Part shown: positions 1 through 8,255 of the stretch, piece after piece
How the letters are laid out: each line of letters starts with the position of its first letter
How positions within the stretch are numbered: position 1 is the stretch's first letter
Assembly (NCBI GenBank): GCA_023439125.1
Contig: JAEXOU010000016.1
Coordinates: forward strand, 124,001-188,000
Direction of reading: 5' to 3'
Length of the DNA stretch: 64,000 nt
From: Bacillota bacterium
GTDB lineage: Bacteria; Bacillota; Clostridia; Lachnospirales; Lachnospiraceae
Position numbers and translations under genes: made by a program
Notes under the pieces: generated by a model
Told to the model about the DNA's origin: nothing
What the model saw: the letters and a program-made list of their open reading frames with translations, nothing else
The model's database searches: none

Positions 1-2
1 AT

Positions 3-203
3 CTAAAATGTTTTATTGCTAGTAGATGTAAAGCTATTAACAAACTGTTCCATCTCACGCTTTGTCTGAATAGTTCTTGAAGTCTCAATTACTTGCTTAC
101 GTTGATCTTTCGGCATAGCAGAAAATGCATTCATGGCATTGGTATCTCTTGCTAAGGCCATACTAAAGCCGATTGGAATATCATTATTTCCTAACATCTC
201 CAT
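3..203 (-). CDS. Small conserved-type hypothetical protein, 66 aa
   Basis: A complete short gene with a strong ribosome site (AGGAGG, about 7 bases before the ATG) and a TAG stop at the window edge. The product is soluble and mildly charged, with no signal peptide or membrane segment. The stretch AFSAMPKDQRKQVIE looks helical. I do not recognise a family. It lies downstream of, and on the same strand as, the Cys-rich gene, but a hairpin terminator separates them, so it probably has its own transcript. Confidence 0.6.
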   Translation of the reverse strand: MEMLGNNDIPIGFSMALARDTNAMNAFSAMPKDQRKQVIETSRTIQTKREMEQFVNSFTSTSNKTF

Positions 204-285
204 TTATTCGTCCTCCTAAGTTTGTAATCAAGTGGAATAGCTTCTGAACAGTTTTAGTATATGCAAAATTTATTTTATTATGTAA

Positions 286-351
286 AAAAAGATTGCAAAT
301 GCAATGGATTCCATTTCGTTTATTTTGGAATTCATCCATTTGCAATCTTTT
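286..351. terminator. Long hairpin terminator between the two minus-strand genes
   Basis: AAAGATTGCAAATG pairs with CATTTGCAATCTTT, and ATGGATTCC/GGAATTCAT continues the stem inward. Read on the minus strand the stem is followed by a T-rich run (complement of 284-290). It lies just past the stop of the Cys-rich gene. Confidence 0.7.
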
Positions 352-360
352 ATTAATTAT

Positions 361-1041
361 TTATTTAAAACGCCATACCTTACAAGGTTTTGTGGAAAAT
401 CCCATTCTTGCGCATGGGCTTTCATCCATACCTGTATACATTGTATCATCCATGTCTGAGCACATTGTATTATCCATATCTGTATACATTGCATCATCCA
501 TGTCTGCGTACATAGTATCATTCATACCTGAGCACATAGTATCATTCATACCTGAGCACATTGTACTATTCATACCTGCGTACATAGTATCATGCATACC
601 TGAGCACATAGTATTATTCATATCTGAGTACATTGTATCATTCATACCTGAGCACATAGTATCATGCATACCTGTGCACATTCTATCATCCATGTTTTCC
701 AACATTCTCTCATTCATACGATCGCACATTATTTCACCACTATAGCAAGGCATATTAGTATGCATAGGACTGGAATAAGGTCTTGGATATGGATACCAGC
801 AACCTCTACAGGTATTGCCACAGTTATTAGAAGAAGGACAGGTGTTGCAAGTCTTCCTGCAAGTGTTGCAAGTATTCCTACAGGTATTACCACAAGAATT
901 GGAGCAATTTCTAGTATTACATTTGCTTCTGCAGGTATTCCTGGAAGTATTATTGCAGGTATGCTCGTGCATATTATCACAAGCATTATCACAAGAATCG
1001 CAACCTCTATTACATCCACAATCAGAATTGAAAAAACTCAT
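361..1041 (-). CDS. Cys-rich protein with C-terminal octapeptide repeats, 226 aa
   Basis: The ATG is preceded by AAAGGAG at good spacing. Residues 8-81 are packed with cysteines in CNTC, CRKTC and SCGNTC patterns mixed with Asn, Arg and Thr. Residues 82-104 form a Pro/Tyr linker (CWYPYPRPYSS). Residues 109-204 are about twelve tandem eight-residue units of the form M-[NDH]-[DNS]-T-M-[CY]-[SAT]-[GD], with Met at positions 1 and 5 and Cys or Tyr at position 6. There is no signal peptide. The composition suggests a disulfide- or dityrosine-crosslinkable structural protein such as a spore coat component, or a metal-binding protein. Both are inference. The opposite-strand ORF over the repeat is a shadow without a ribosome site. 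Confidence 0.75.
   Translation of the reverse strand: MSFFNSDCGCNRGCDSCDNACDNMHEHTCNNTSRNTCRSKCNTRNCSNSCGNTCRNTCNTCRKTCNTCPSSNNCGNTCRGCWYPYPRPYSSPMHTNMPCYSGEIMCDRMNERMLENMDDRMCTGMHDTMCSGMNDTMYSDMNNTMCSGMHDTMYAGMNSTMCSGMNDTMCSGMNDTMYADMDDAMYTDMDNTMCSDMDDTMYTGMDESPCARMGFSTKPCKVWRFK
430..717 (-). repeat. 24-bp coding tandem repeat, about 12 units
   Basis: The 24-bp period encodes the octapeptides of the Cys-rich protein. Units differ at several positions but stay in frame. Unit-number variation between strains would be expected from slippage. Confidence 0.85.
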
Positions 1042-1049
1042 ATCATATA

Positions 1050-1085
1050 TCTCCTTTCTATATCACTATATGCTATATGATTTCA
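1050..1085 (-). promoter_or_regulatory. Possible sporulation-type (sigma-K/E-like) promoter of the Cys-rich gene
   Basis: On the minus strand, upstream of the ribosome site, there is a CATATAGT element (CATAnnnT type), with an AC dinucleotide about 16 bases upstream. This fits the loose sigma-K pattern. The match is short and could be chance. Confidence 0.3.
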
Positions 1086-1343
1086 TTTGTGATAGCAGAT
1101 GCAGGAGAAATTTAGATATTCATGATGAATAAAATAAGAAAGGAGGAATTCTACGCAACTTGTCATTTTCACACTTCTTCCTATGGAATGACATAGGATC
1201 AGGACAGCTTGTATCATTGATTTGTGATGTAATTGTATGATTTACTAATTATTGCATACATTATGTAGTAAACTTAAGAAAGTCACAACTAGCATAAATC
1301 ATTATGAGTCTTCAAACTTTTTTGTTACAAGGAAATAATTGTA

Positions 1344-1372
1344 TTGACTGCTCAATCATACAATGATAGAAT
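1344..1372 (+). promoter_or_regulatory. Sigma-A promoter of the ABC exporter operon
   Basis: TTGACT, a 17-base spacer, then TAGAAT. It places the transcript start near 1379, just ahead of a 31-codon ORF and the two ABC genes. No transcription terminator was seen between this promoter and the ABC genes. Confidence 0.75.
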
Positions 1373-1408
1373 TCATCTGTTAATCATTTGCATTACAGAG
1401 GAAAGAAC

Positions 1409-1504
1409 ATGTCAAAGAAGACATCGTATACACTGATGAAGAAATTCGCAATCCGTGATGTAATGCATAATGTAGAAAAGATAGCAGATGTAGTTAAGTT
1501 ATGA
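1409..1504 (+). CDS. Putative 31-residue leader ORF
   Basis: It starts with ATG after AGAGGAA and ends in TGA about 50 bases before the first ABC gene. The product is basic and probably helical (N-terminus MSKKTSYTLMKKFAIRD). It lies alone between a good promoter and the exporter genes. It could be a regulatory leader peptide, or the degraded remnant of a regulator gene, since MarR-type genes often sit here. Coding status is uncertain. Confidence 0.4.
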   Translation: MSKKTSYTLMKKFAIRDVMHNVEKIADVVKL

Positions 1505-1553
1505 CTAACTAGACAGCATACTGACTTATCTTATGACAGGAGGATATAACAGA

Positions 1554-3770
1554 ATGAGGATTATCACAAAGTATCTAAAGCCTTATATTGGAGTGTTAAT
1601 TTTGTCATTCCTCTTATTATTTGGGCAGGCAATTAGTGAGTTAAGCCTACCTAATTTAATGAGTGATATTGTGACAATAGGTATTCAATATAGTGGTATT
1701 GATGAAAAAACACCAAATGCAATAAGTGAAGATGGTGTAAATTTTTTGTCTTTTTTTATGACAAATGAGAGTAAAGAGAAATTTTTATCAGCTTATACTC
1801 TAGTAGAAGCTGGTACAGAAAACGCAAAGGATTACATAGATAATTATCCAGTGCTAAATGAGAAAAATATCTATGTACGAAATAAATTGGATAAAGAAGA
1901 ATTAAAGACGGTGGAAAGCATTTATGGCAGAGCAGTATACTCCTTCCTTGATTTAATGAAAGGAGAAATAGGAAACTCTTCGATGGGTTCCATGGATCAG
2001 AATTCAGACATAGATATTACGATGTTGTATCAAATAACGCCAATGCTAAACATGATTCCAAAAGAGCAACTACAAGCTTCTATTGATGCTGCCAATCAGG
2101 TAGATTCTTCAGTTTATGAGATGATTGCACCTGGATTTACAAAGGCATTCTATGAGGAAATGGGCGTTAATATTAACAGTATGCAACACGATTACATTCT
2201 TAATACTGGTCGTAAGATGCTTTTTGTTGCCTTTGGTGGAGTTGTTGCAGCAATTTGTGTAGGCCTTTTTGCCTCTCAGACTGCTGCTAAGGTTGCAAGA
2301 AAACTACGTAGAGATGTATTTGAAAAGGTCGAAAGTTTTTCAAGTGCAGAGTATGATAAGTTTTCAACTGCATCATTAATTACGAGAACAACGAATGATA
2401 TACAGCAAGTGCAGATGTTTGTTGTATTGGGAATTCGTATGATGTGCTATGCTCCAATTATCGGTATTGGTGGTATTATCTTCGCAGTTGGTACCTCAGT
2501 TACACTAAGCTGGATTATTGCGTTAGCAGTAGTAGTGATGATTGGATTTATTTTAATTGTATTTGCAATCGCTTTGCCAAAATTTAAGTCACTACAAAAG
2601 TTGATCGATCGATTAAATCTTGTCAGTCGTGAAAACTTAAGTGGATTAATGGTGATCCGTGCTTTTGGAAATGAGACATATGAAGAAGGAAGATTCGAAG
2701 TAGCAAACAAAAATCTTAGTAATACCAATTTATTTGTTCAAAGAACAATGGCTTTTATGATGCCTGTAATGATGTTTATTATGAACTGTGTTACTCTTGC
2801 AATTGTTTGGTTTGGAAGTAAAGCTATCGCAGATTCAAGATTGCAAATTGGTGATATGATGGCCTTTATGCAGTATGCAATGCAAATCATTTTAGCTTTC
2901 TTAATGATTGCAATGATGTTTATCATGGTGCCACGTGCTTCCGTATCAGCTACTCGTATTCGAGAAGTGTTGAATACAGAATTAGTTATCAATGATAAGG
3001 ATGATGCAAAGGAATTAGAAAACGTAAAAGGTATGATAGAATTCCATGATGTTTCTTTCCGATATCATAATGCTGAATCTGATGTACTAGAACATCTTAG
3101 CTTTGTGGCAAAACCAGGTGAAACAACAGCTTTTATTGGTGCTACGGGAGCTGGAAAATCTACATTGATTAATTTAATCCCTCGTTTTTATGATGTTACA
3201 AGTGGGGCTATTACAATTGATGGCATCGACGTTCGCGATTTACCGCAAAAGAATTTACGTGATCTTATTGGTTATGTTCCTCAAAAAGGTGTTTTATTTA
3301 CAGGTGATATTGCCTCGAATATACGCTTTGGAAAAGAAAATGCAACTATAGATGAGATTAATACTGCAATTCAGGTTGCTCAAGCTAAGGAGTTTGTGGA
3401 GGCTACGGATGATGGAATTGAAACTTCAATTGCTCAGGATGGTACGAATGTTTCAGGAGGACAGAAACAACGATTATCTATTGCACGAGCTTTAGTGAAA
3501 AACGCTCCAATTTATATTTTTGATGATAGCTTTTCTGCCTTGGATTTTAAAACGGATACCGCACTTCGTCATGCTTTGAAGATGTATACACAAGATGCAA
3601 CCGTATTAATTGTAGCCCAGCGTGTTAGTACAATTATGAAAGCAGAACAAATAATTGTATTAGATGAAGGTAAAATTGTAGGTAAAGGGACACACAAAGA
3701 GCTGTTAGCTTCTTGTAAGGAATATCGCGAAATCGCTGAAAGTCAGTTGTCAAAGGAGGAATTAGCATGA
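1554..3770 (+). CDS. ABC exporter half-transporter, degenerate-site subunit, 738 aa
   Basis: A type IV (multidrug-like) ABC exporter: an N-terminal six-helix domain and a C-terminal ATPase. ATG 1554 is chosen because AGGAGG (1538-1543) sits ten bases upstream. The upstream in-frame ATG 1533 precedes that site. The first and second helices are separated by an unusually long extracellular insert, about residues 35-220. Walker A is GATGAGKST and the signature is VSGGQKQR. Walker B ends FDDSFSALD, with Asp in place of the catalytic Glu, and the switch histidine is Gln (VAQRVSTI). It therefore supplies the non-hydrolytic half of a heterodimer. Its TGA overlaps the ATG of the partner gene. Substrate unknown. 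Confidence 0.9.
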   Translation: MRIITKYLKPYIGVLILSFLLLFGQAISELSLPNLMSDIVTIGIQYSGIDEKTPNAISEDGVNFLSFFMTNESKEKFLSAYTLVEAGTENAKDYIDNYPVLNEKNIYVRNKLDKEELKTVESIYGRAVYSFLDLMKGEIGNSSMGSMDQNSDIDITMLYQITPMLNMIPKEQLQASIDAANQVDSSVYEMIAPGFTKAFYEEMGVNINSMQHDYILNTGRKMLFVAFGGVVAAICVGLFASQTAAKVARKLRRDVFEKVESFSSAEYDKFSTASLITRTTNDIQQVQMFVVLGIRMMCYAPIIGIGGIIFAVGTSVTLSWIIALAVVVMIGFILIVFAIALPKFKSLQKLIDRLNLVSRENLSGLMVIRAFGNETYEEGRFEVANKNLSNTNLFVQRTMAFMMPVMMFIMNCVTLAIVWFGSKAIADSRLQIGDMMAFMQYAMQIILAFLMIAMMFIMVPRASVSATRIREVLNTELVINDKDDAKELENVKGMIEFHDVSFRYHNAESDVLEHLSFVAKPGETTAFIGATGAGKSTLINLIPRFYDVTSGAITIDGIDVRDLPQKNLRDLIGYVPQKGVLFTGDIASNIRFGKENATIDEINTAIQVAQAKEFVEATDDGIETSIAQDGTNVSGGQKQRLSIARALVKNAPIYIFDDSFSALDFKTDTALRHALKMYTQDATVLIVAQRVSTIMKAEQIIVLDEGKIVGKGTHKELLASCKEYREIAESQLSKEELA

Positions 3771-5650
3771 GTCATTTACACAAATCTCCAAACAATGTGA
3801 CGAAAACAAAAAAAGGTCCAATGGGTGGAATGGGAGGCCACATGGGCGGAATGGGAGCAGGTGAAAAAGCCAAGAATTTTAAAGGCAGTTTTAAACGACT
3901 ATTATCTTTTTTAAAACCATTCCGTATTCAGTTAATTTTAGTATTTTTATTTGCAATTGTTTCTACCGTGTTTGTAATCGTAGGACCTAAAATATTAGCA
4001 AAAGCAACAGATTCTTTAGCTGCTGGAATAATGAACCGTATCAGCGGAGGAAGTGGAGGCTTTGATTTTGACTATATAGCAAAAATTATTATTATTTTAA
4101 TTGTTATTTATGTAGTAAGTACATTATTTTCTTACTTACAAGGTCATATTATGGCAGGAATTTCAACGAATGTATCTTATAATCTAAGAAACAATATAAT
4201 GAAGAAAATAAATCATTTACCGTTTTCTTACTATAATGGTACTAGTCACGGAGAAGTACTTTCTCGTATCACGAATGATGTTGATACCTTAAATATGTCA
4301 TTAAACCAAAGTGTTACGCAAATGATTACATCCGTTACATCTGTAATTGGTGTTTTAATCATGATGCTAACGATTAGCGTTAAACTGACATTAATCTCCT
4401 TATTAGTAATTCCTCTTTCTGTAATTTTTGTCTTGATCATAGTGAAAAAGTCACAGAAATATTTCCAAGGTCAACAAAAATATCTTGGCAGTGTAAATGG
4501 TCATATTGAAGAAATGTATGGTGGACACGTTGTTGTAAAAGCATTCAATGGGGAAGAAAAGTCACTTGAGAAGTTTGATACAGAGAATGATAAATTATAT
4601 GAATCAGCTTGGAAGTCTCAGTTCTTGTCTGGATTAATGATGCCAGTCATGAGTTTTGTGGGTAATATTGGATATGTAGTTATTTGTATTGTTGGTGCTT
4701 CGATGACAGCAGCTGGTACTATGACCATTGGTGGTATCCAAGCATTTATCCAGTATATGCGTTCCTTTATGCAACCAATCACTCAGCTTGCAAATATCTC
4801 GAATCAATTACAACAGATGGTAGCATCCTCTGAAAGAATTTTTGAATTTTTAGATGAAGAAGAGGAGAAAGTAATTGAGCCAAAGTTGACGATGAAGGAA
4901 GCAAATATAAAGGGTGATGTTCGCTTTGATCATGTTCGTTTTGGATATGAGAATACAGATCAAATTGTAATTAAGGATTTCTCAGTTGATGTGAAAGCAG
5001 GTCAAAAGGTAGCGATTGTTGGACCAACTGGTGCAGGTAAAACTACATTAGTTAAATTATTAATGCGTTTCCATGATATTAAATCTGGTGCAATTTATAT
5101 TGACGGACATAATATTAATGAATTTTCACGTAATGATCTTCGTACTGAATTTGGGATGGTATTACAAGATACCTGGCTCTATAATGGTACTATTATGGAA
5201 AATATTCGTTACGGTAAGCTAGACGCTTCTGATGAAGAAGTAATAAATGCGGCAAAAGCAGCACAGGTTGATCACTTTGTACGTACGTTACCAGATGGAT
5301 ATAAGATGGAACTGAATGAAGAAGCAACTAATATTTCACAAGGCCAGAAGCAGTTGCTTACAATTGCTCGTGCAGTATTAGCAGATTCTAAGATTTTGAT
5401 TCTAGATGAAGCCACTAGTTCAGTAGATACTCGTACAGAAATTTTAATTCAAAAGGCAATGGATAACTTAATGAAGGGTAGAACAAGTTTTATTATTGCA
5501 CATCGTTTGTCGACAATTCGTAATGCTGATATCATTCTTTGTATGAAGGATGGTGATATTGTTGAGCAAGGTTCTCATGATGAACTTATGAAGCTCAATG
5601 GTTTCTATGCTAACCTGTACAATAGTCAGTTTGAAGAAGTAACAGAGTAA
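3767..5650 (+). CDS. ABC exporter half-transporter, catalytic subunit, 627 aa
   Basis: Partner of the preceding gene, sharing an ATGA overlap that implies translational coupling. The N-terminus has a Gly/Met/His-rich tail (GGMGGHMGGMG), common in this subfamily, followed by a six-helix domain and an ATPase. Walker A is GPTGAGKTT, Walker B ends LDEATSSVD with the catalytic Glu, and the switch histidine is present (IAHRLSTI). The signature is altered to ISQGQKQ. Together with the partner's defects this gives one complete and one degenerate ATP site, as in TM287/288-type exporters. It probably exports a drug, lipid or peptide. The sequence does not show which. Confidence 0.92.
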   Translation: MSHLHKSPNNVTKTKKGPMGGMGGHMGGMGAGEKAKNFKGSFKRLLSFLKPFRIQLILVFLFAIVSTVFVIVGPKILAKATDSLAAGIMNRISGGSGGFDFDYIAKIIIILIVIYVVSTLFSYLQGHIMAGISTNVSYNLRNNIMKKINHLPFSYYNGTSHGEVLSRITNDVDTLNMSLNQSVTQMITSVTSVIGVLIMMLTISVKLTLISLLVIPLSVIFVLIIVKKSQKYFQGQQKYLGSVNGHIEEMYGGHVVVKAFNGEEKSLEKFDTENDKLYESAWKSQFLSGLMMPVMSFVGNIGYVVICIVGASMTAAGTMTIGGIQAFIQYMRSFMQPITQLANISNQLQQMVASSERIFEFLDEEEEKVIEPKLTMKEANIKGDVRFDHVRFGYENTDQIVIKDFSVDVKAGQKVAIVGPTGAGKTTLVKLLMRFHDIKSGAIYIDGHNINEFSRNDLRTEFGMVLQDTWLYNGTIMENIRYGKLDASDEEVINAAKAAQVDHFVRTLPDGYKMELNEEATNISQGQKQLLTIARAVLADSKILILDEATSSVDTRTEILIQKAMDNLMKGRTSFIIAHRLSTIRNADIILCMKDGDIVEQGSHDELMKLNGFYANLYNSQFEEVTE

Positions 5651-5718
5651 GATTGCAACTGTAATAGAATTGCAATAATCTCATTGAGAACAGTCAAGCG
5701 TAAGGGGCTAACGTAAAT

Positions 5719-5757
5719 AAAAATCCTGTTTTATTGTGCTATTCTTGTTGGATTTTT
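5719..5757 (+). terminator. Terminator of the ABC exporter operon
   Basis: AAAAATCC pairs with GGATTTTT around an AT-rich loop, about 70 bases after the second ABC gene. Confidence 0.55.
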
Positions 5758-5758
5758 C

Positions 5759-5787
5759 TTGTAATTTGACTCAAAAAAACATATAAT
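5759..5787 (+). promoter_or_regulatory. Candidate promoter of the corA-like gene
   Basis: TTGTAA, a 17-base spacer, TATAAT. It starts directly after the exporter terminator. GGGAGG precedes the ATG at 5820. Confidence 0.5.
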
Positions 5788-5819
5788 TGGTAAAAGAATA
5801 ATTTTGGGAGGGATTCAGT

Positions 5820-6761
5820 ATGCTTAGGATTTTTAAAACCTACGATGGCGTGTTAAAGCAGCTAGATGATATTGAAGAAAATGTATGGATTAATTTAACA
5901 AACCCTTCCCCCGAAGAAATCGCACTTGTAGCAAATAAAACAGGAATTGATACAAACGATATGAAGGCATCGTTGGATGATGAAGAGGCTTCTCGTATTG
6001 AGGTTCAGAATAAATATACGCTTGTCTTAATTGATGTAGTAACAAAGGAGACAAGACATGGACACGAAGCATTTACTACTATGCCACTTGCAATTATTGT
6101 ACATGAGAGTTTGATTTTGACAGTATGTCTCGAAGACACTGCAGTGCTGAAACCATTTATGTTAGATAAGGTAAAGGAATTTAGTACAGCAAAGAAAAGT
6201 CGTTTTTTGTATCAGATTCTTTATAGCAGTACAACTGTTTATCAGACTTGCTTACGTTCCATCAATAGAAAACGTGAGGAAATTGAGGAGAGATTAAGTA
6301 AGAATACTAAGAATAGTGAATTAATTGAACTACATGAACTCGAGACAACACTTGTTTACTTTGCAACCTCTTTGCGTGTGAACGGTGCTGTGCTAGATAA
6401 GTTAACTAGAACAGAAAAGATTAAGTCGTATCCTGAAGATCGTGATTTGCTCGATGATGTAATTATTGAGAATAAGCAGGCAATCGAGATGAGCGGAATA
6501 TATCGTGACATTATCAATGGAACACGTGAGTTGTTTGCATCTGTCATTGATAATACTTTAAATACTGTCATGAAACTGTTAGCGTCGATTACAGTCGTTA
6601 TGTCAATTCCTACAATTATCTCAGGTTTGTATGGCATGAATGTCAATCCGGATGGTATGCCATTTGCTAATCATACGTATGGATTCGGAATCGTATGTCT
6701 TCTTACACTTGTTATTTGCGTCATCACCTTCTTTGGATTAAAGAAGAAAAAGCTGTTATGA
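5820..6761 (+). CDS. corA: CorA-family divalent cation channel, 313 aa
   Basis: A Mg2+/Co2+ channel of the CorA (2-TM-GxN) family acting in the cytoplasmic membrane as a pentamer. About 245 residues form the acidic, helical cytoplasmic funnel. Two C-terminal helices follow, with the diagnostic YGMN motif at the end of the first (ISGLYGMNVNPDG) and a basic tail (FFGLKKKKLL). The length is normal for the family. It is a single gene, with an R1 repeat starting 12 bases after its stop. The actual ion preference cannot be read from the sequence. Confidence 0.92.
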   Translation: MLRIFKTYDGVLKQLDDIEENVWINLTNPSPEEIALVANKTGIDTNDMKASLDDEEASRIEVQNKYTLVLIDVVTKETRHGHEAFTTMPLAIIVHESLILTVCLEDTAVLKPFMLDKVKEFSTAKKSRFLYQILYSSTTVYQTCLRSINRKREEIEERLSKNTKNSELIELHELETTLVYFATSLRVNGAVLDKLTRTEKIKSYPEDRDLLDDVIIENKQAIEMSGIYRDIINGTRELFASVIDNTLNTVMKLLASITVVMSIPTIISGLYGMNVNPDGMPFANHTYGFGIVCLLTLVICVITFFGLKKKKLL

Positions 6762-6773
6762 AAGAAGTCTAAT

Positions 6774-6972
6774 GTCATTTTGCACACACAGCAGCTATGA
6801 ATATGGGATGACAAACATAATTTATACGCAACACGCTTTCGCTTGAATGAAGTTCGTAACGGTACGTAAGGACCTAAAATACAGGCCCTAAGTACCGACG
6901 ACTTCATAACAGTTGCTCCTAAATTACGTTTGTCATCCCATTTTTAGCAAGTCTATGTATGTGCAAAATGAC
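6774..6972 (+). repeat. R1 palindromic element, copy 1
   Basis: About 199 bp with exact 13-bp terminal inverted repeats (GTCATTTTGCACA at 6774, its complement ending at 6972). Inside, GGGATGACAAACATAATTTA pairs with a near-perfect complement. An inner stem follows (ATGAAGT...ACTTCAT) and a central GGCC hairpin. Related copies are at 14837 and 19356. No coding capacity. Confidence 0.85.
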
Positions 6973-6994
6973 GAACCTAATCTGTCTGGTATAA

Positions 6995-7020
6995 GGGGCT
7001 GTTGCATAATGTAACAGCCC
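6995..7020. repeat. Hairpin flanking R2 copy 1, left
   Basis: GGGCTGTT pairs with AACAGCCC. The loop region GTTGCATAATG is shared with the hairpin at 7206. Confidence 0.6.
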
Positions 7021-7060
7021 TCGCAACTTTATTAGCGTTTGTGATTTCACATCCTATCCC

Positions 7061-7170
7061 GAAGAAAGAGTACACATGTATATTTTCGAAGGCCTTACAA
7101 GTCCCACACGCTCTTTGTGGGCTTGTGAGCGTAGCGCGCCGTAGAAAATATACATGTGTACTCTTTCTTC
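7061..7170. repeat. R2 hairpin, copy 1
   Basis: Two perfectly complementary 27-base arms (7061-7087 and 7144-7170) enclose a 56-base core containing GCCTTACAAGTCCC and CTTGTGAGCGTAGCGCGCC, itself a hairpin (ACAAG...CTTGT). Weaker complementarity continues outward (GCGTTTGTGATTT with AAATCACAAACGC, out to about 7033-7196). The core recurs at 21403 with unrelated arms. ORFs crossing here are artefacts of the palindrome. Confidence 0.85.
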
Positions 7171-7205
7171 TTCATAGCAAAAAAATCACAAACGCCTAGC
7201 AACCA

Positions 7206-7240
7206 CACAGGGGATGTTGCATAATGCAACATCCCCTGTG
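7206..7240. terminator. Perfect 15-bp hairpin flanking R2 copy 1, right
   Basis: CACAGGGGATGTTGC and its exact complement flank the loop ATAAT. There is no clear T-run, so a terminator role is possible but unproven. Confidence 0.5.
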
Positions 7241-7335
7241 TTATATATAAGGAAATTCCTCTGATTTTCCTATAATGGAACAAAAGCGTCCTAAAAGATG
7301 GACGCTATGATGCACACAAGCGCGATAGGAAGATG

Positions 7336-7391
7336 TCGCTTACGCGACCGCGCTTGGTGCGAGTGTTTTGCAAGCAAAACACTTTGTTCTT
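7336..7391. repeat. R3 element, copy 1
   Basis: Contains TCGCTTACGCGA, GCGCTTGGTGCGA and the palindrome GTGTTTTGC-aa-GCAAAACAC, then CTTTGTTCTT. Nearly identical to 15054-15109. It abuts the stop codon of the minus-strand degV-type gene and may help end its transcript. Confidence 0.75.
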
Positions 7392-8255
7392 TTATTTTTC
7401 TTTGCCCATAAAGAATAGTGCGACAGTTCCAGGACCGGAGTGAGTACCAATTGTAGGACTAACATAATTAATTAAGAACTTGGTTATTCCGAATTTCTCT
7501 TTTATTAAATCAGCTACAAACTGTGCATCTTCAAGACAATCACCATGGCTAATAAAAATGATATCATTATCATAGCCTTCGATTTTTTCTTCCATAAACT
7601 CCACTAATTTGATTAAAGCTTTTTTACGGCCACGAACATTCACTAAAGGAATTAAACGTCCCTGTAAATCAACATGTAGGGCTGGCTTAACATTAATTAA
7701 TGTTCCTATAATTGCTGTTGCTTTAGAAACACGACCACCTCGATGTAGGTGGAAGAGATTATCAACAGTAAACTCATGACAGAGATGATCTTTATTGACT
7801 TCTACCCATGAAGCTACTTCATCCATTGATTTTCCTTGTTCTTTCATCATGACAGCTTTATGAACAAGTAATCCCTGTCCAAGCGAGGCAGCACAAGAAT
7901 CAATGACAGTTATTTTAGCCTCTGGGTGTTCTTCACATACCTCTCGCGCACTAACAGCGGCATTGTTAAGGCTACTGCTTAATGCAGAAGAAAATCCAAT
8001 GTGTAATACATCATATCCTTTTTCTACTTGTTTTAAAAATAAGTTACGGACATGTTCAGGATTGGTTGCCATAGTAGTTGGCATTATTCCAGAACGCATT
8101 TTTGCATAAAATTCGGAAGGTGTTAAATCGTTGTCTCCGCCATATACTTGCCCCTCTATATTATAATAAAGAGGGTGAACAGAAATATTATGTTCTTTCA
8201 GATAATCTGCAGGTAAATCTGCAGTTGAATCAGTTGAAATAATGTACTCTCTCAT
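7392..8255 (-). CDS. DegV-family fatty-acid-binding protein, 287 aa
   Basis: The DegV/FakB fold binds a fatty acid and, with the kinase FakA, presents it for phosphorylation so exogenous fatty acids enter phospholipid synthesis. The N-terminal DSTADLP motif, the internal GFSSALSSS turn, the LHRGGRVSK segment and the C-terminal GTHSGPGTVAL segment are typical. Length is normal. The start ATG follows AAAGGAG. No fakA-like gene is nearby. It could be one of several FakB paralogues, so the ligand is unknown. Confidence 0.88.
   Translation of the reverse strand: MREYIISTDSTADLPADYLKEHNISVHPLYYNIEGQVYGGDNDLTPSEFYAKMRSGIMPTTMATNPEHVRNLFLKQVEKGYDVLHIGFSSALSSSLNNAAVSAREVCEEHPEAKITVIDSCAASLGQGLLVHKAVMMKEQGKSMDEVASWVEVNKDHLCHEFTVDNLFHLHRGGRVSKATAIIGTLINVKPALHVDLQGRLIPLVNVRGRKKALIKLVEFMEEKIEGYDNDIIFISHGDCLEDAQFVADLIKEKFGITKFLINYVSPTIGTHSGPGTVALFFMGKEK

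Noticed and set aside
430..717. Regular 24-bp repeats as a possible CRISPR array
   Set aside because: Units are directly adjacent with no unique spacers and encode a protein.
293..745. Plus-strand 150-codon ORF rich in Ile/Val/Ser repeats
   Set aside because: It is the antisense of the 24-bp coding repeat. It has no ribosome site, while the minus-strand gene has one.
5761..5787. TTGACT at 5766 as -35 for corA
   Set aside because: Only ten bases from TATAAT. The TTGTAA at 5759 has the right 17-base spacing.
7002..7283. Two ORFs of 62-65 codons on opposite strands
   Set aside because: Both are produced by the R2 palindrome and have no ribosome site.
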